Shown: positions 11,066 to 24,776, counted from the stretch's first letter. The stretch: DNA of 64,000 nucleotides from Enoplolaimus lenunculus (GCA_030248215.1 JASANG010000994.1:1-64000), one strand, 5' to 3'. Program-made: numbers and translations. Notes: generated by a model from the sequence alone, not told the origin.

Positions 11066-13440
11066 CAATGATATATAAAAAACATGTGTCAGAATAAAAT
11101 CACCTGCGCTTAGCTATGTAATTGCTACCAACGTGCGATACAGTATACATCTTGGAATCGATTGTTTCAAAGGGGGTGGGCTGGCAATAACCGAAAATTT
11201 TTGGTACAATTATAGCACTTTTGAAAAAGAGACACAGAGACAAACCAACAAATACGGGCTTACCAACACTGCGTGCGATAAGGCCTTGAATTTACGCAAC
11301 AACGAGCACTTGCGTAAATAGTTTACTCTGTCTCACTAGCGCAACTTTATCAAAAATATATTTGGTGCACCGCGACGCTAATTGCATCGGGCCAACGGTT
11401 TGCTTTGTAGTTATGTTGTGCGTTAGCGCGCGATAGCAATAAAGGCGAACATCATACAGGTGTTTCTGAGCTTAATCACAGATAAGTATGCCGCTGGATT
11501 CCGCAGATTAAACCAGTACCAACTCGACCTCAAGCTCGTAGCCAGCTCACATTGCTGATTGGGGGGTTGTCATTTTTTTGGAGAAGCACACAGCGGTTTG
11601 CGATGATTTACAAGCAAGTTTGATAACGTTTTCTATGACGGCCAATATTTTTTACGAGGGCTGAGCCTCCTTTTCCTCACTCTGACTACGGGCTCGTTCT
11701 ATCTGCAAGAAAGAGCAAACCTATTTCAGGGGCGCATGCTGTTGAAATAACAAACTTACAACAAAGCAGCGTTAAACTTTTGAGCGCAACTATTTTCCAC
11801 AAGCGACTGACCTCCATAAGCTCATTCTAGCTACGGGCCAGAGAGATTGAATTTACGAGTGTGGTATAAGGTATCATGATAAAGGCGTAGTTTTTATCAC
11901 CTGTGTGGCGGTTGATATTCGAGTTAAATTAAACCGGCCCCTGAGGTTAATTGCAATTTTCAACCGCTCTTCATTAACGATGGCGCTATACTTGTGCGTG
12001 ACTGCAGTCAAAAATTACTTATAATAATTGGTTTGTGGTTTAGCGGCAATTCACGTAATATCGTTGCCCAATGCCGAACGGCAGTGGACAACACTGGACA
12101 ACACCGGAACAGCATCAAAATAGTCTAAAAACACAGCGGCACCCAAATCGTAGCCTTACGATGTAGCAAGGCATGATGATTTAATTCACATGCGCAACGT
12201 TCAGTCTCGTTACATACCAAACTTTTTAAGAGTTCCTTAAACGGAATGAACCACGTCTATGCTAAAAATCGAACTTTGCAACATTTTTGGAATTTTATGG
12301 ATATTTCAACTTGTAAACAAATGCCGATTTTTGATTTTTTCTATGCTTAATTTGTTGAGAAACCAATGTGAAGGCATAAGACCATTAACAGTCGGTTCAG
12401 TTGAAATTAGCATCTTAACCGATGTTCACGGGCGTAGCGACGATTATGGAAAAAACGGTGAGGAGTTACATATTTACATTGAACACAAATTTTTTTATGG
12501 GGGTTTGTTGTGTTACAAACTTATAAATGTATCTAAACAGAATCACCGCTGATTTCGCGAAATTTTTTCCCTGTTGAAAACAATACCTTTTCCCTGTGGT
12601 TTTTTTCCTGTTAGCCAATAGCCATTAGCCAGAAACACTTTTATACCGCATCGTTAACCAATGCAAGATTGCTTGCATCCTTTGGTGAAAAATCAATCTT
12701 CCTTGAGCTTAAAATATATGAAAATCACTTCAAGCTAATAAAGGGACATATTCAGCATCAAATAGCATGTGTCTAAAACAAAACAATAGTGTGAACTTAG
12801 AAGTCTGGACAGACGTATCAAAGATACTGCAAGTTTCATATTCACTAAAAACTCGCACAGTGCTGTTAACCCAGCCATGAGTTTTTTAAATGTCCTACAG
12901 TTTAATTTTTAAATTCCCTGTCAAGCTGCTAAATTTCCATGTTTTCCATGTTTTCCCTGTTGAGCGGGGACCCTATCTAAACACCTCTTACAGAAACTCC
13001 ACGGGGTTGAGTTTGAACCCCGAAACCAACCTTGATTACGCCCTTGCCGATGTGGAACAGTTTTCATCAAATTTGAATGAATACGCAATTCACAATTGAT
13101 TTTCAGTGCCAAAACTACTTATTTTAAAAAAGTAATATTTCATAACCGTAAACTATATACCAAGTTGCATATTATCATTGCCTGCTTCTCAGGAGTACAA
13201 CTAACACAATGTACATCTCAGAGTGCGTCGTGAGACCGCAACTAATTTCCAATAGCCAACGTCCAACATTTTAAAATCCATTTGTTCACTTAATAACGTT
13301 ATTAAACGCCAACCTCAGTCCTAACAGTCTATGAACGAGTTATTAGAAACTACCGGTGAAACCAGTGATTCAATATGACGCTCGGCAGCTAACTAACTTC
13401 AAGAAACATTCAGTTTTAACACAAATCAAGGTTGACTGCA
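11066..13440. other. Non-coding stretch with transposon scraps
   Basis: No gene supported. Around 11,655-11,830 and near 12,960 there are remnants with CTACGGGCC and GGGGTTGAGTTT strings like those of small repeats elsewhere in the window. The frame at 12,259-12,552 (97 codons) has no recognisable feature. Confidence 0.5.
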
Positions 13441-13568
13441 TCTAGCACTACATCACGATAACGATTTCTAACCAAAGTCGACGACAACGGCAGAGATTTG
13501 AACCAACAATCAACCTATAACTTACCGCCGCTTGACCAATCAAAATTTACCAAATGTAAATACAGCTA

Positions 13569-13882
13569 ATGGATAACATTAATCATTTCCCAGCATCCAT
13601 TGTCTCCTACACCGACCAACAGCAACAACAAACATTCCATTCAATTGTGTCGCAACATACGCAACATAACGAAGTGTCGAATCAAAACGCGCAACACCGT
13701 CATCAACTACAACACATGTTCGACTACCAACAGCCCGCTTATAACGGCGAAATACCGTCAACTTCAGGCATAGGCTACCACAACCACAACACCAACAACG
13801 AAGGCACAACCGCACTTGACGCATTGTTCGAAGAACCAGAAGACAAAAAAAGCAAAAAGAAAAAGAAGAAAGGAAACAACGA
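13569..13882 (+). CDS. Orphan first coding exon: Q/N/H-rich, Lys-rich tail
   Basis: ATG at 13,569 opens 104 codons that end at a strong donor (ACGA then GTAAGT) at 13,883, phase 2; without splicing, a stop follows at once. The peptide starts MDNINHFPASIVSY, is rich in Gln, His and Asn (QQQQQ near residue 18), carries a short acidic stretch (LFEEPED, about residues 86-92) and ends in a basic block of ten residues, KKSKKKKKKG, that could be a nuclear localisation signal. The composition suggests the disordered N-terminus of a nuclear or DNA/RNA-binding protein. I do not recognise the family and found no downstream exon. It could also be a chance open frame with a lucky donor. Confidence 0.45.
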
Positions 13883-13949
13883 GTAAGTTAATTACGTATG
13901 ATAAGTTATTTTCAACGACCAAACCAATTTTAAACCTCTCTAGCAATAG

Positions 13950-14140
13950 CTACTATTTAACTCGACAACTCGTCGACAGACCCACTTGTAATCCAAAACG
14001 TCATCGAATCAACGATTCGTCGCTCATCATTATATTTAGGCTTAGGTTCAGCATTACACTTACGACGTGTTTAGGTATATATTCATACGCTTTAGGACAC
14101 TGTTGGGCGACAAGTTGTCAGACGACGAATTATCGTAGAT
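13950..14140. repeat. Dispersed copy of the TTAGGC-bearing element of the foldback arms
   Basis: Contains CTCGACAACTCGTCG, TTTAGGCTTAGG and, near the end, GGGCGACAAGTTGTCAGACG, in the same order and spacing as 1,228-1,445 but clearly diverged. It lies just after the donor of the orphan exon. Confidence 0.55.
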
Positions 14141-14749
14141 TCTCACAAACCAACTCAGCATGTATTACTCTCAATTCCATGTAAAAAAACAAGCATGCTA
14201 AACAATTCTCGACTTACATATATCACAGCATTTTGCTGGTTCGGTCAGCAAAACACTTTGAACTGTTTCGAGTGCAACACATTTTTTCTCTCAACCACAA
14301 CAAAATAGTCAGTCAATCCAATTAACCGACGTCGATGTGACGAGTAAAGTTTTGCACGCGGTTTTTTGTTCAATTCAAAATCTATTCTATAACATCCGGT
14401 CCAAATGAGTTCAATTAATCTGCCTTTAAACTAAAAAACATCCAATTGATATCAACTTTATTTTCAGCAAAGTTTAGTTAATGCTGGCCTAATTTACGTT
14501 ATCCTTTGATGTTGGTTCAGCAAACCGACGGCCAATTTTGCTTTACCTGCCTTTCCCCGAACCAAACAAACTGACTTAATCATAGTTGTCAGTACCCACT
14601 TAGTAAAAATGTATCGGTTTCATTGAATCTATTTTTTTTAAATTTAAATTTACGATTTATTCAGCGGTATTTTAAAATTCAAAATGGCAAAAACATTTTG
14701 TGTTAATTCAGGCTATAATGCTAGATATTCTTTAGCACATAACCGATAC
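14141..14749. other. Non-coding, nothing recognised
   Basis: AT-rich sequence without a supported open frame or repeat partner in the window. Confidence 0.5.
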
Positions 14750-15058
14750 CACTAGCGGAGCCAGAGGGTGGGGGGAGGGGCGGAGAGAGGGGGGCGTACG
14801 CCCCCCATCAGAATTTTTTGCGATAAAATTAGTAAGGTCCCTAAATTTTTTGTTGATGAGATGGTAAGGTTCCCACCGTACAATTTTTTAGAATTTTTCC
14901 GCAGTTTTTGTGATATAATGGTAAGGTCTCTACCGTACAATTTTTCGCCCTCGGAAAATTTTTTGGTGATGAAATGATAAGGTCTCTACCGTACAATTTT
15001 TGCGTTTCATAACATTTGCCAGCCAGTCCCCCCGTCAGAAAATTTTGGATCCGCCTCT
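14750..15058. mobile_element. 309-bp hAT-like MITE with 9-bp target duplication
   Basis: Flanked by AACCGATAC at 14,741-14,749 and 15,059-15,067. Ends are CACTAGCGGAGCC and, in reverse, AGAGGCGGATCC. Inside there is a run of G/C homopolymers next to the left end and a partly repeated unit (AAGGTCTCTACCGTACAATT, three to four times). No coding capacity. Confidence 0.8.
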
Positions 15059-15067
15059 AACCGATAC

Positions 15068-17460
15068 TAGGGCTGGATTTAGTATTTTGAATAGTGAACG
15101 CATTCCATTCTAAAGCGAATAATAAATGTTATTAAAAGTAGAATTTTAGTTGAATTGCTTAAGCATATTTTAACAAAGTGACGGTTCGAACCTTTGATCC
15201 AATTACAGATGTCACTGAATAAAATCCATGCCATAAAACTGAAAAACAGCATAACCAAGCATGAATTCGACGCAGAATTTCGTGTGAAATCATTGAAATT
15301 CTAAAGTATATTAGCCAGACACATGCTTGTGTATCTTGATGTGACAAATTGACTGCTCGAGTGGTGCTTGAGTCCCCACTGGTCACACGAACGCTCTGCC
15401 TAGGGTTGCTCGGGCTCATTCCAAAAACTAACCATGGGGGCCCTTTAGATTATAATTGATGTTTGTACTGTATATCATGATGCTAACCGGGTCCATGTAT
15501 GTGCTGTATATATGAGTACCAATTGAAAAATATTCGCGAAGCGAATCGAACGAAAAACGTTTTGTGCTCAAACTCCACACAAAAATCTATGGATCCAGAG
15601 GTGTTTGTGAAATTGATTTTATCGTCCAACACCGGGCCGTTTTTAGCGCGCGGCCTTCCAAGCTAAACCGAGGAATTTGAGTGCAGAGGCACAGGATTGG
15701 GTTGCACATTTGCATACGAACGCTGAATCTGCAAAAAAAAACTACCATCGGCGCCGCCGCAATATCTCCAACGGCTTTGCCAGCTAAACAATTATCGATT
15801 CAAGTACTCCTTTTATCTGATCATTTTTATCAAAAACCTCCGTGCCGCCGCCATCAAACCGTGAGACAGATCGAAACTGACACATAGAGACGAGTTCATA
15901 AGCGAGAGGATAGGGCATCGGGCACGCTCGAGTTTTTTGTACAGACGACAAAAACCTATTTTACTGGCTATTCACGTTTAAACTGATGGATCCTAAAGGT
16001 ATAAAACTATCTCGCTCGCAACAAACAATTACGTGGGGTCATATCCCTCGATACTTACATTCTGGTTACGCCTCTGTCCACACAACCGAATTGTTCAGTA
16101 GAAGCCCTGTTTTGCGCCAACAATTTTGACTGCGCACTCTTCATAACCTAAGTCTATTTTCATAGACGGTCGCCTGCCTAAAGCCCACAGCTAAGGTGTG
16201 TATACAGCCATGAACTCCGCGAGAACATAGAGTTCAAGTGGGCAGGAGAGGAGGTGGTTCAGTAGAGAAAAGCTTAAATCAGAAGGTGCAGCAGCAAATT
16301 TCTCAATGGTTACGCGGTATTGATAAATAAAATTGTTCAACGGACCCAGGGGGCAAAACTGAACCCCCTGCCACATAGCTGCCGGTACCCGTATACCCAG
16401 CCGAAACAGTGCAATAGGTTCAAGGACGGTGCCAAGTTGTGCGGTATACATGGGTTGTAACACCACCCTCGCTAACAAACTGGCAAATTTCAAATGATGT
16501 CTCAATGTTGTAAATCACAAAAGAAATTATCTTCAGGCGCTCGATACCCCCTCCTGAATAAAATCATGCCACCGCACCCTTGAATTGCTTATATATACGT
16601 CACAAGCATCTACGATACAGAAACCCCTTTCTACATAACTGTGTGTATTTATAGCCAGGCACACACAAACACACACAAATACAAATTAGATTTCAGTTTG
16701 ATATAATTTAATCTGTAACGCCATTGAGCGCAACTGAAAGCGGTTCGGTACGCAACCGATATTGACTGACAACAAAAGCTATACTTTAAGGATGCTTTTG
16801 AAATGAGGTCAAGGACGTATAATTTTTTGTTTTTAGAACACTTGCCTCCTTAAATTTAAAGTTAGGCTAGGGTTTAGGCATCTCAGTTCTCGGCTTAGAA
16901 AAAAGCTTAGGCACAGAATTAGACGGCTCTTGCAACGTTCCTGCCCGCAAAGCTAGGCCTGAGCCTAAGCCTAGGCATGTGAGGGAATGCGTACAAGCGC
17001 TTCATTTTCATACCTTTGTAGGTATATATGTTTAATATCTATAGGTCAAGTACATATCTAACATTCATGTCCGGTTATTTTCCATTGTATATATTCGCAC
17101 TCAGATATATTCACAGCAGCGTTTGTTACAGAATTTAGAACATCAAAATTTGCAGCCAAACCAAAACATAAGTACACTTTCATCATTTGAATTTGGTAAT
17201 AAAGCCTCGGCAAATCAAAAAGTGACACAGCCGTGAAACTCAACCCCCAAAAAATTAATATACAGTCACCGTAAACACGGATATTTTTGCACGACTCAAA
17301 TACTACCGACAGTACACAAATTTAAATGCTATATGTACGGTTAACATTCCACTCCGATTCCGGTATTATCTTTACTATTTAGCTCCGGTTCCGATAAAAC
17401 TAGTACTCAGTCGATTTCTGCACGTAAGCGACAAAACCATAATTATTGCGGATGTATTTT
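15068..17460. other. Non-coding stretch with weak telomere-like motifs
   Basis: No supported gene. Around 16,862-16,980 several TTAGGC-like strings (GTTAGGCTAGGGTTTAGGC, GCCTGAGCCTAAGCC) occur, possibly a worn copy of one of the telomere-motif MITEs. The minus frame at 16,191-16,505 (104 codons) is unrecognised. Confidence 0.45.
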
Positions 17461-18872
17461 CTAAACCCCCCTTTTTTAACATACTGTACACAACGAGACT
17501 AGCTAGCTAGCCTTCAAATGTATTCGTAATTAAATACAGCAACCATAAGAAATATGTTCTGAATCACAGGGTTCTCCTAAACAGCCCCAAAATATAAAAT
17601 TTTTCCTTGGAAATTATTTCAGTATCTGTAATATGGTCGCCAAATCGTTGCTGCATAACCATGGCGCCGCTTGATAAGCCGTATACCCAAATTTATGATG
17701 ATTTATTCAATTTTTAAATTCAAATTTCTAGCACAAGCAGTATAATTCACTGTACTTATAACGATTTCTATACTGTATATATTTTGATAAATTGCTGATC
17801 AGTTTTATTTTTGGCATTTTTTGTAAACAGTTCACTGTAAACAAACTGTTTGATATTTTAGCTCCCGTCGATTGTTTGGTTTCAGCGTTTAAACACAGGT
17901 GTATTATGGATGACCAGAGGCCACAAATGTTCTAAACCCCCCTTTTTTAACATACTGTACACAACGAGACTAGCTAGCTAGCCTTCAAATGTATTCGAAA
18001 TTAAATACAGCAACCATAAGAAATATGTTCTGAATCACAGGGTTCTCCTAAACAGCCCCAAAATATAAAATTTTTCCTTGGAAATTATTTCAGTATCTGT
18101 AATATGGTCGCCAAATCGTTGCTGCATAACCATGGCGCCGCTTGATAAGCCGTATACCCAAATTTATGATGATTTATTCAATTTTTAAATTCAAATTTCT
18201 AGCACAAGCAGCACAATTCACTGTACTTATAACGATTTCTATACTGTATATATTTTGATAAATTGCTGATCAGTTTTATTTTTGGCATTTTTTGTAAACA
18301 GTTCACTGTAAACAAACTGTTTGATATTTTAGCTCCCGTCGATTGTTTGGTTTCAGCGTTTAAACACAGGTGTATTATGGATGACCAGAGGCCACAAATG
18401 TTCTAAACCCCCCTTTTTTAACATACTGTACACAACGAGACTAGCTAGCTAGCCTTCAAATGTATTCGAAATTAAATACAGCAACCATAAGAAATATGTT
18501 CTGAATCACAGGGTTCTCCTAAACAGCCCCAAAATATAAAATTTTTCCTTGGAAATTATTTCAGTATCTGTAATATGGTCGCCAAATCGTTGCTGCATAA
18601 CCATGGCGCCGCTTGATAAGCCGTATACCCAAATTTATGATGATTTATTCAATTTTTAAATTCAAATTTCTAGCACAAGCAGCACAATTCACTGTACTTA
18701 TAACGATTTCTATACTGTATATATTTTGATAAATTGCTGATCAGTTTTATTTTTGGCATTTTTTGTAAACAGTTCACTGTAAACAAACTGTTTGATATTT
18801 TAGCTCCCGTCGATTGTTTGGTTTCAGCGTTTAAACACAGGTGTATTATGGATGACCAGAGGCCACAAATGT
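17461..18872. repeat. Three tandem copies of a 471-bp unit
   Basis: CTAAACCCCCCTTTTTTAAC begins copies at 17,461, 17,932 and 18,403 (period exactly 471). Copies differ at only a few bases, for example GCAGTATAATTC in copy 1 against GCAGCACAATTC in copies 2 and 3. The unit has GACTAGCTAGCTAGCC and no open frame of note. It is a young tandem duplication or a satellite seed. Confidence 0.95.
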
Positions 18873-19491
18873 CGTAGCGGTCATGTTACCACTAAATTAT
18901 CCACAACTAATTCTGTTTCGTAGTACAAAAAAACTTTTTACAGTACAATTCGTTCCATACGACATATAACAAGCAGTAACGGTAGGTAAAAAACATAAAA
19001 ATCGGACTCTAACAATTTTCACCAGAGTCTGAGCTGAAGAAAAAATTATGCTAATAGAATTTATACTCAACAGTTTGTTTCTAAGCTTCTGTTTAAGAAA
19101 TGTCAATTAAAGCTTTTATTTCTACCGGAGCCGCAGGTTGATTTTTGCCGCGACTCGGAGGGCATTTAAATGTTTATTATATTGAATTTTGAAACACTTT
19201 GTGGCTTGAATACATGAAACGTCTTTTTCGAGTCTATTTACATTTTCATTGATCTCTAATTTAAGTAATGATTCAGGTATACTTAAAAACTGCTGGACGA
19301 CGTGAACAGCTTTAGCCAAACCAATTTGTTTATGATATAAGATGCTAAAAATATACTAGCAGAACAGGTGAAAACCACGAAATTGATAGCGTATTTGTGC
19401 CAGAATTACCATTCATATATTATCAATTGCTCTGTGGTATATACAAATAAATACCTTTTTATGAACGTCAGAGCACGTTTTGAAGAAACAA
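18873..19491. other. Non-coding, nothing recognised
   Basis: No gene or repeat partner found. Open frames of 65-69 codons on the minus strand lack any domain. Confidence 0.5.
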
Positions 19492-19660
19492 CCCGTAGCC
19501 AACTCACCATGCTACAAGAGGGGGGAGGGGTGAAAATTTTCAGGAGGGGCATATATACAAGGGTTTTCAATTACCAACGAGGAACGTTGCAATTTTTCTA
19601 TCGAGCTAAACTCATTCCAGGGGGCGCTGAGCGTCCCTGCACCCCCCGTTGGCTACGGGC
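19492..19660. mobile_element. ~170-bp inverted-repeat MITE
   Basis: CCCGTAGCCAAC at the left is matched by GTTGGCTACGGG at the right. The interior has AGAGGGGGGAGGGGTG on one side and CTGCACCCCCCG on the other. No convincing target duplication. CTACGGGCC scraps elsewhere (for example 11.8 kb, 26.5 kb) suggest a family. Confidence 0.6.
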
Positions 19661-22600
19661 CCTAGAAATAGAATTTTATGGATAACTCTGTGCAGGTGCA
19701 CTAATAGCCACGTTACTTTAAACGCAAAGGCCGTAAGACGAAAATATTTCTTTGATATTTTTTATTAGATACAGAACATACATCTCCGTATTTCGAACAA
19801 AGAAAACTTTTCTCATTACTCTTTCAGTTCGCGCTGTGTTTTGGATTTAAGTTGGAACGAAATTAACTCCACCACTTGTGTCCGCCAATTGGCGCCCATA
19901 CCCAAAACAACATCATGCTCCATGACGTTTTCAAAAATTAGCCGTTGATGAGAATACATACTGACTGAGGCTAAACATACCGGTTCCAGGCGAATACCGG
20001 CCAGTCTCGTTATTGCGCGAAGTTCTCACTTCTTGCAATGAAAAATTTAATTTCATGTTTCGAAAAAACGTTAAACCTAATAATATAATATTTTGTGCTA
20101 ATTCAAATACCGATCAAGGCTTTATTTTCGACAATTGTTGAATTTTAATTGAACAATATATACTAATCCACAAAAAGACAAATCTTACACATTTTGTTAA
20201 AGATCTAAGAAAGACATATTTCGATAGTTAGTTTCTAGCCTAGTGTAATCTGTTATGCACAGACATACTTTCAACATTCCCGTTACACTACTCTGGTTAT
20301 CACTGATGGAGCCACAAGTGTCGACCATGGGACCGCGCGCTACCTAGAAATTTATCTTTTGACTGCGTCAGGGACAGAAAGGCCCCCACATGCCATTAGC
20401 TCCGCCACTAGTCGTTACCAATTTCGCGATATAACAGCGCACAAGCTGCTTTTTTTCTCAACATTACAAAACTGCCACCACACGTGAATTGCTTCAGCTA
20501 ATACCGCCGGATCGCGTGATCGTAAATTATGCAATTAATCATACCTTCAAAATGTACTATTAGTTTACTAAGCCAATTTTTTTTTACATATTTCTACAAT
20601 TTTCGAAACTTGTCTTTTCGTTGCGTTCAACTGTAAATCTGAGTTTAATTTGCGTTTATTATCAACTACACGAAAAATTTGTTGTCAGTATACAGTGCAC
20701 GTTAAGTATATGAAAACCATAGATTACCATACATGTGCAGTGAACATATACCGCGGAATATGAAGTTGTTGTGATCGACCACATGGTATAGTGGTATCAT
20801 GGTTGACTTGAGTGAATAATTGCCAAGCTTCAACTCCAAGCGTGGTCCTTAATTTTGGGCAAAACTTGGAACAGGGGTCGCGCATATCGGGTAGTTGCAA
20901 CATAGTTTGACCGGTACAAGATTATCACGACGTAGCCGAACCATAAGTGGCTGTTTTGTAAAATGACATGATTGCAAGTTAACCAAGCGCGGATCAAGAA
21001 ATTTCTGACACGGCGCGGGTTTCCGCGCGATATATAACGGTGAAAATAGAAGTTAGCAATAAGTCGAACTTAATATCATTGCTAAATCATACAAAAAGTT
21101 TACTCTGATCCTTGCTGGTGGGGACTTTGGTGACGCTTTTGAACCCGTCATTGAAGTTAACACGCGTAGCAAAACAACATAAAATTTGTTTCGGATTGGA
21201 CTAATGAGTACACCTCGATTTTTAACGATATATTTATCCCAAAATATTGCACTCAACACAATTTATATTACATACCCGTCTAAAGAACGAATCGTTGTTC
21301 CATCTTAAAACCAAGTCTTTTTGCTTTTTGAAACCCGCAACACCGGCCAATATAAGGTCAAGTCCAACTAGTTAATTGAACAGCAAAACAACAACAACTG
21401 AATTGAATAGAAATTAGTGACTGAAAAATATTTTCTAACATTTTGTTCACCTCATTAGGTCGCTTAGATTGTATTATATTCTACTAAGTCCGAACTGTTT
21501 GCTTTGTAGTGTTTGAAAATTGTTTGTTGAACTAGAAACTGAAAATTAGTACGCGCCAGAGTGGCACTTCGACCACGGGAAACGCAGGTCGAGTAAAGAA
21601 TTTCAACCGCGGGTAAAGGTATGTGTCACGCTGGTACAAAAGGGCATTTGCTGTCCGGTGCTTTATTTAGTTGGGTTTGAAATTTTGTTGTTCCTAGTAA
21701 ACTTTCATGTGTAAAATTCGTTGACGCTATAACAAAAAACTTCATTTAAAGTGCAAATCACCAACGATGATTTTTCTACTGATTTAGCTTCAGTCGCGGG
21801 TAGAAGATGGGTCGCGCGTTGACCTTTTTGCGCGAAATTTTTATTTGCGTTGATAATGCGCGGGTCGTGTAAAAAAACCTTACCCACATCACGTTTTGGT
21901 ACATGCCGGGGTGACGCCAACATCTACAAAACGATGTCACGTTGTATGAAAAAAATTGAAGCGAGCTTTCTAAACGCCCTAACCAAAAATCACAATGTGA
22001 GTTCGCCCTTAATCTCGCCTTGGCTTTGCCGCATACTAAAAGCATCTGAAGGAAGACCGGCTCACTAATGCGTTCTTAAAATCATCGGAATAACAGTTTT
22101 AAGCTGTAAACATCCAGATTTCCGTGACATAACCTTACCTAAGCCACTGCTGTCGCTGCATTAACCCTTTAGATTTACGCATAGCTTAAAACGCCTTCTT
22201 TGCGTAAACCAGTATAATCAATCTAATCAAATGGACGAGAGAGGATTAGTCAAAAATTGGAGGCCTACCAGGGCCGTGCAAATCAAAGAAATGAGTCTTC
22301 GTACGAAATTACACGTAATCCATCTTAGTTGTTGTGATTGCGACAGGCTTAGATTAAACCTTTACAAAACCATCTTAACGGTTAATAAATGATTAACGTT
22401 CGAAGTTCGAACGATCAGCCAGCAGAAGTACAGAATATAAACCCCTTACGAATTTGATGACTTGCGCTGTAGTATTTCTAGAGATGGATCCCTTTTTGAA
22501 ATGTTATGGTACTTTAAATTTCAACTTTTCACTATGCTAAACATGACCAACCACGCACTTGCCAAAGTTGTATACCGGATACAAATATTAAAGCGTATTA

Positions 22601-24300
22601 TATTTTCGAATATATGAATGCTAGATACTTTCTGTTCAAATCTGTGCGGTGTTGTTGTACTACAATTTCAAGGGTGATAACATTTAAAGCCACGGGTCCA
22701 ATCAGCCTGTCCGAATTCATCAGCGGACCCATAGTTATCTGACGATAGAGGATATACACTTTTTGGTGTTACGAAATTTTACCGTTATTAATAAGAGTAT
22801 ATAGCAGAAACTTTGATGTTTCCACAATATCTTGTCCACCCCTAGATGTATCAATGCTGTTTCATTTAGGCATCACCTGGTTAATAATTTGAGATGAACA
22901 GAAAATTCGGAGTATACGCAATCAGAAGTGTAATTGAAGCCACTGCCTTCACAATTCCAATCGTTGCTAGATTTTGATTTCTATTTTTTCGCTACGCGAA
23001 TAATATATAGTTTTCATTTTTCAATACTATGACCATTAAAAATCATGGTGGTAACAACAGTTCGAATTCGGTTTCAGATTCGGCAAAAATTGAAGGATCG
23101 GAATGGAATTCTGTTGAAATGCCTGTTTGAGTTTTCTAAATTGAGTCGAAACAGGCTAAATCATTTTTCAAAACCTTTTAGTAGTTGCTGTTCGAGGTTT
23201 TGGCATTTGAAAATTGACCTGATTCTATTAGCTATATAAAATTAGGTTTGCTAAGCCGACTTGTCAATCGGCTGCCGCCTTATAATTTAACACCATGCTT
23301 TTATCTAAATAAAGAGGTTTGCAAAGCTCGCCATACGGATTCGGTGCAATCATGGGTTCGGTGTCCTACCGCAAACAATTCAATGACAATCCAAAATGTC
23401 CAATACCATGCAACAGTCTCTAGCGCAGTGAACCAAATGATAACCTAAAACACTTGTACCGCGACTCCACAAGTCTTCACTATATTTTGAACCTACCTAC
23501 CTACCAACGACTCACATTGCCAAACGCTGAAAACACCATTTCGTCACAAACTTCCGGGGCGGATCCAAAAAACTTAATAAAGAAACTCACAAGCAGGGAT
23601 CCACAAAACCAAATTCTGTCCGACTCAAAGCATTATTAGATTTTATTTGGGGCAAATTTTTTGCTTATTACGAACGATGGTTCGTTCACGGACCCCCAAT
23701 GAACTCTCTGGCTCTGCCACCTGAACTTCAACAGTTTCACTAATTCTGACCTTTAATTACTTAACTCGTGACGCACGAAAACAAGACGTACAAATTGCTG
23801 ATGCCGATTCCGGACCGTGGTACCCAATTCCGTGTATTCGGCCTGATAACAAAAACAACCCAATAGACACCTATTAATTATTAACAAATAGGCTACTGAT
23901 GTTTATTTGGCCTATTAGACACTTGTTGAGATCAAACACCTGGAAACACGTTGTTGCGTCTTGTGTCAGCTACACATGTTTGTGAGCTCGCAGAGCACAG
24001 AATATCTTACCATAATATCTAATTTTCGAATTAAGCAATTTCATGTTTTGCAGCATTAGCTTATCATCGTTTACTGCAACATGATGTTGTTTTGCTGTTT
24101 CAAGTTCATTACTGTACATACGTAGCAAAATAAACTAATATTTTTCGTAGAATACGCGAGTATAAAATGCAATAATAACGACTCCCACCGCTGATTATTT
24201 ACTTCGATCCCAACTGCGATTGAATTTCTAATCAGAGGTTGTTTTGACCTGGAATCCTAACCGTAATTTGAATTCTCGTTTGCACACTGTAACAAGCTAA
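19661..24300. other. Gene-poor stretch with small MITE relics
   Basis: No supported gene in 4.6 kb. Two relics with CGGAGCC/CGGATCC-type ends are visible: about 20,302-20,412 (CACTGATGGAGCC to AGCTCCGCCACTAG) and about 23,558-23,722 (GGGGCGGATCCAAAA to CTGGCTCTGCCACC). Frames on both strands near 21.7-22.1 kb (72-89 codons) overlap each other and show no domain. Confidence 0.45.
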
Positions 24301-24308
24301 GTTCATAG

Positions 24309-24776
24309 CAGGGTGAGACCGGATATCCGGCTCCTGTTTAATACTATCCGACAAAAACTCGGTTCCGGTATCCGGTATAAACCTACCGGACACCGGATTT
24401 CAGTGATGATTTCGTAAATCTCAAATTATTGCAAATTATGTTGTGGGATGTTATGTTTTCTATCCCATTACATGTAAGTATACAGTATTGGTTTAAAGCA
24501 GTATTTTTTGCATATGGTTAACGCAGCGATTCAGAATTTTATTATCGAAACCAACCAATTATTTGCAGCTTCACACAATTATTTTCAAGTATTAGGACAC
24601 GATCCTTATATAAACGCAATATTCCGTTTACTAAAGATAAATTAACATTTACTGAAGCATTAACGTGTTAAAAATTGATTTATTTTAAAAAACACACAAT
24701 CCGGTTAACATTCGGTTCCGGTAAAAAATCACTATCCGGTTCCGGTTTCCGGATTTTCCGATCCGGTCGCACCCTG
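24309..24776. mobile_element. 468-bp hAT-type MITE with perfect 8-bp target duplication
   Basis: GTTCATAG stands at 24,301-24,308 and again at 24,777-24,784. Termini are CAGGGTGAGACCGGAT and, in reverse, CAGGGTGCGACCGGAT. Subterminal regions are full of TCCGGT/ACCGGA repeats in both orientations. Eight-base duplications and CAGGG termini are hallmarks of hAT elements. It encodes nothing, so it needs a transposase from elsewhere. A relic lies at 42.76-43.02 kb, and an isolated end at 36,839. Confidence 0.92.

Noticed and set aside
10760-11097. Poly-Gln/Asn/Thr and poly-Leu/Cys frames
   Set aside because: Pure A+C triplet microsatellite; all frames open on both strands.
16191-16505. 104-codon minus frame
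   Set aside because: No domain, no splice partner, no homologue in the window; length alone is not convincing.
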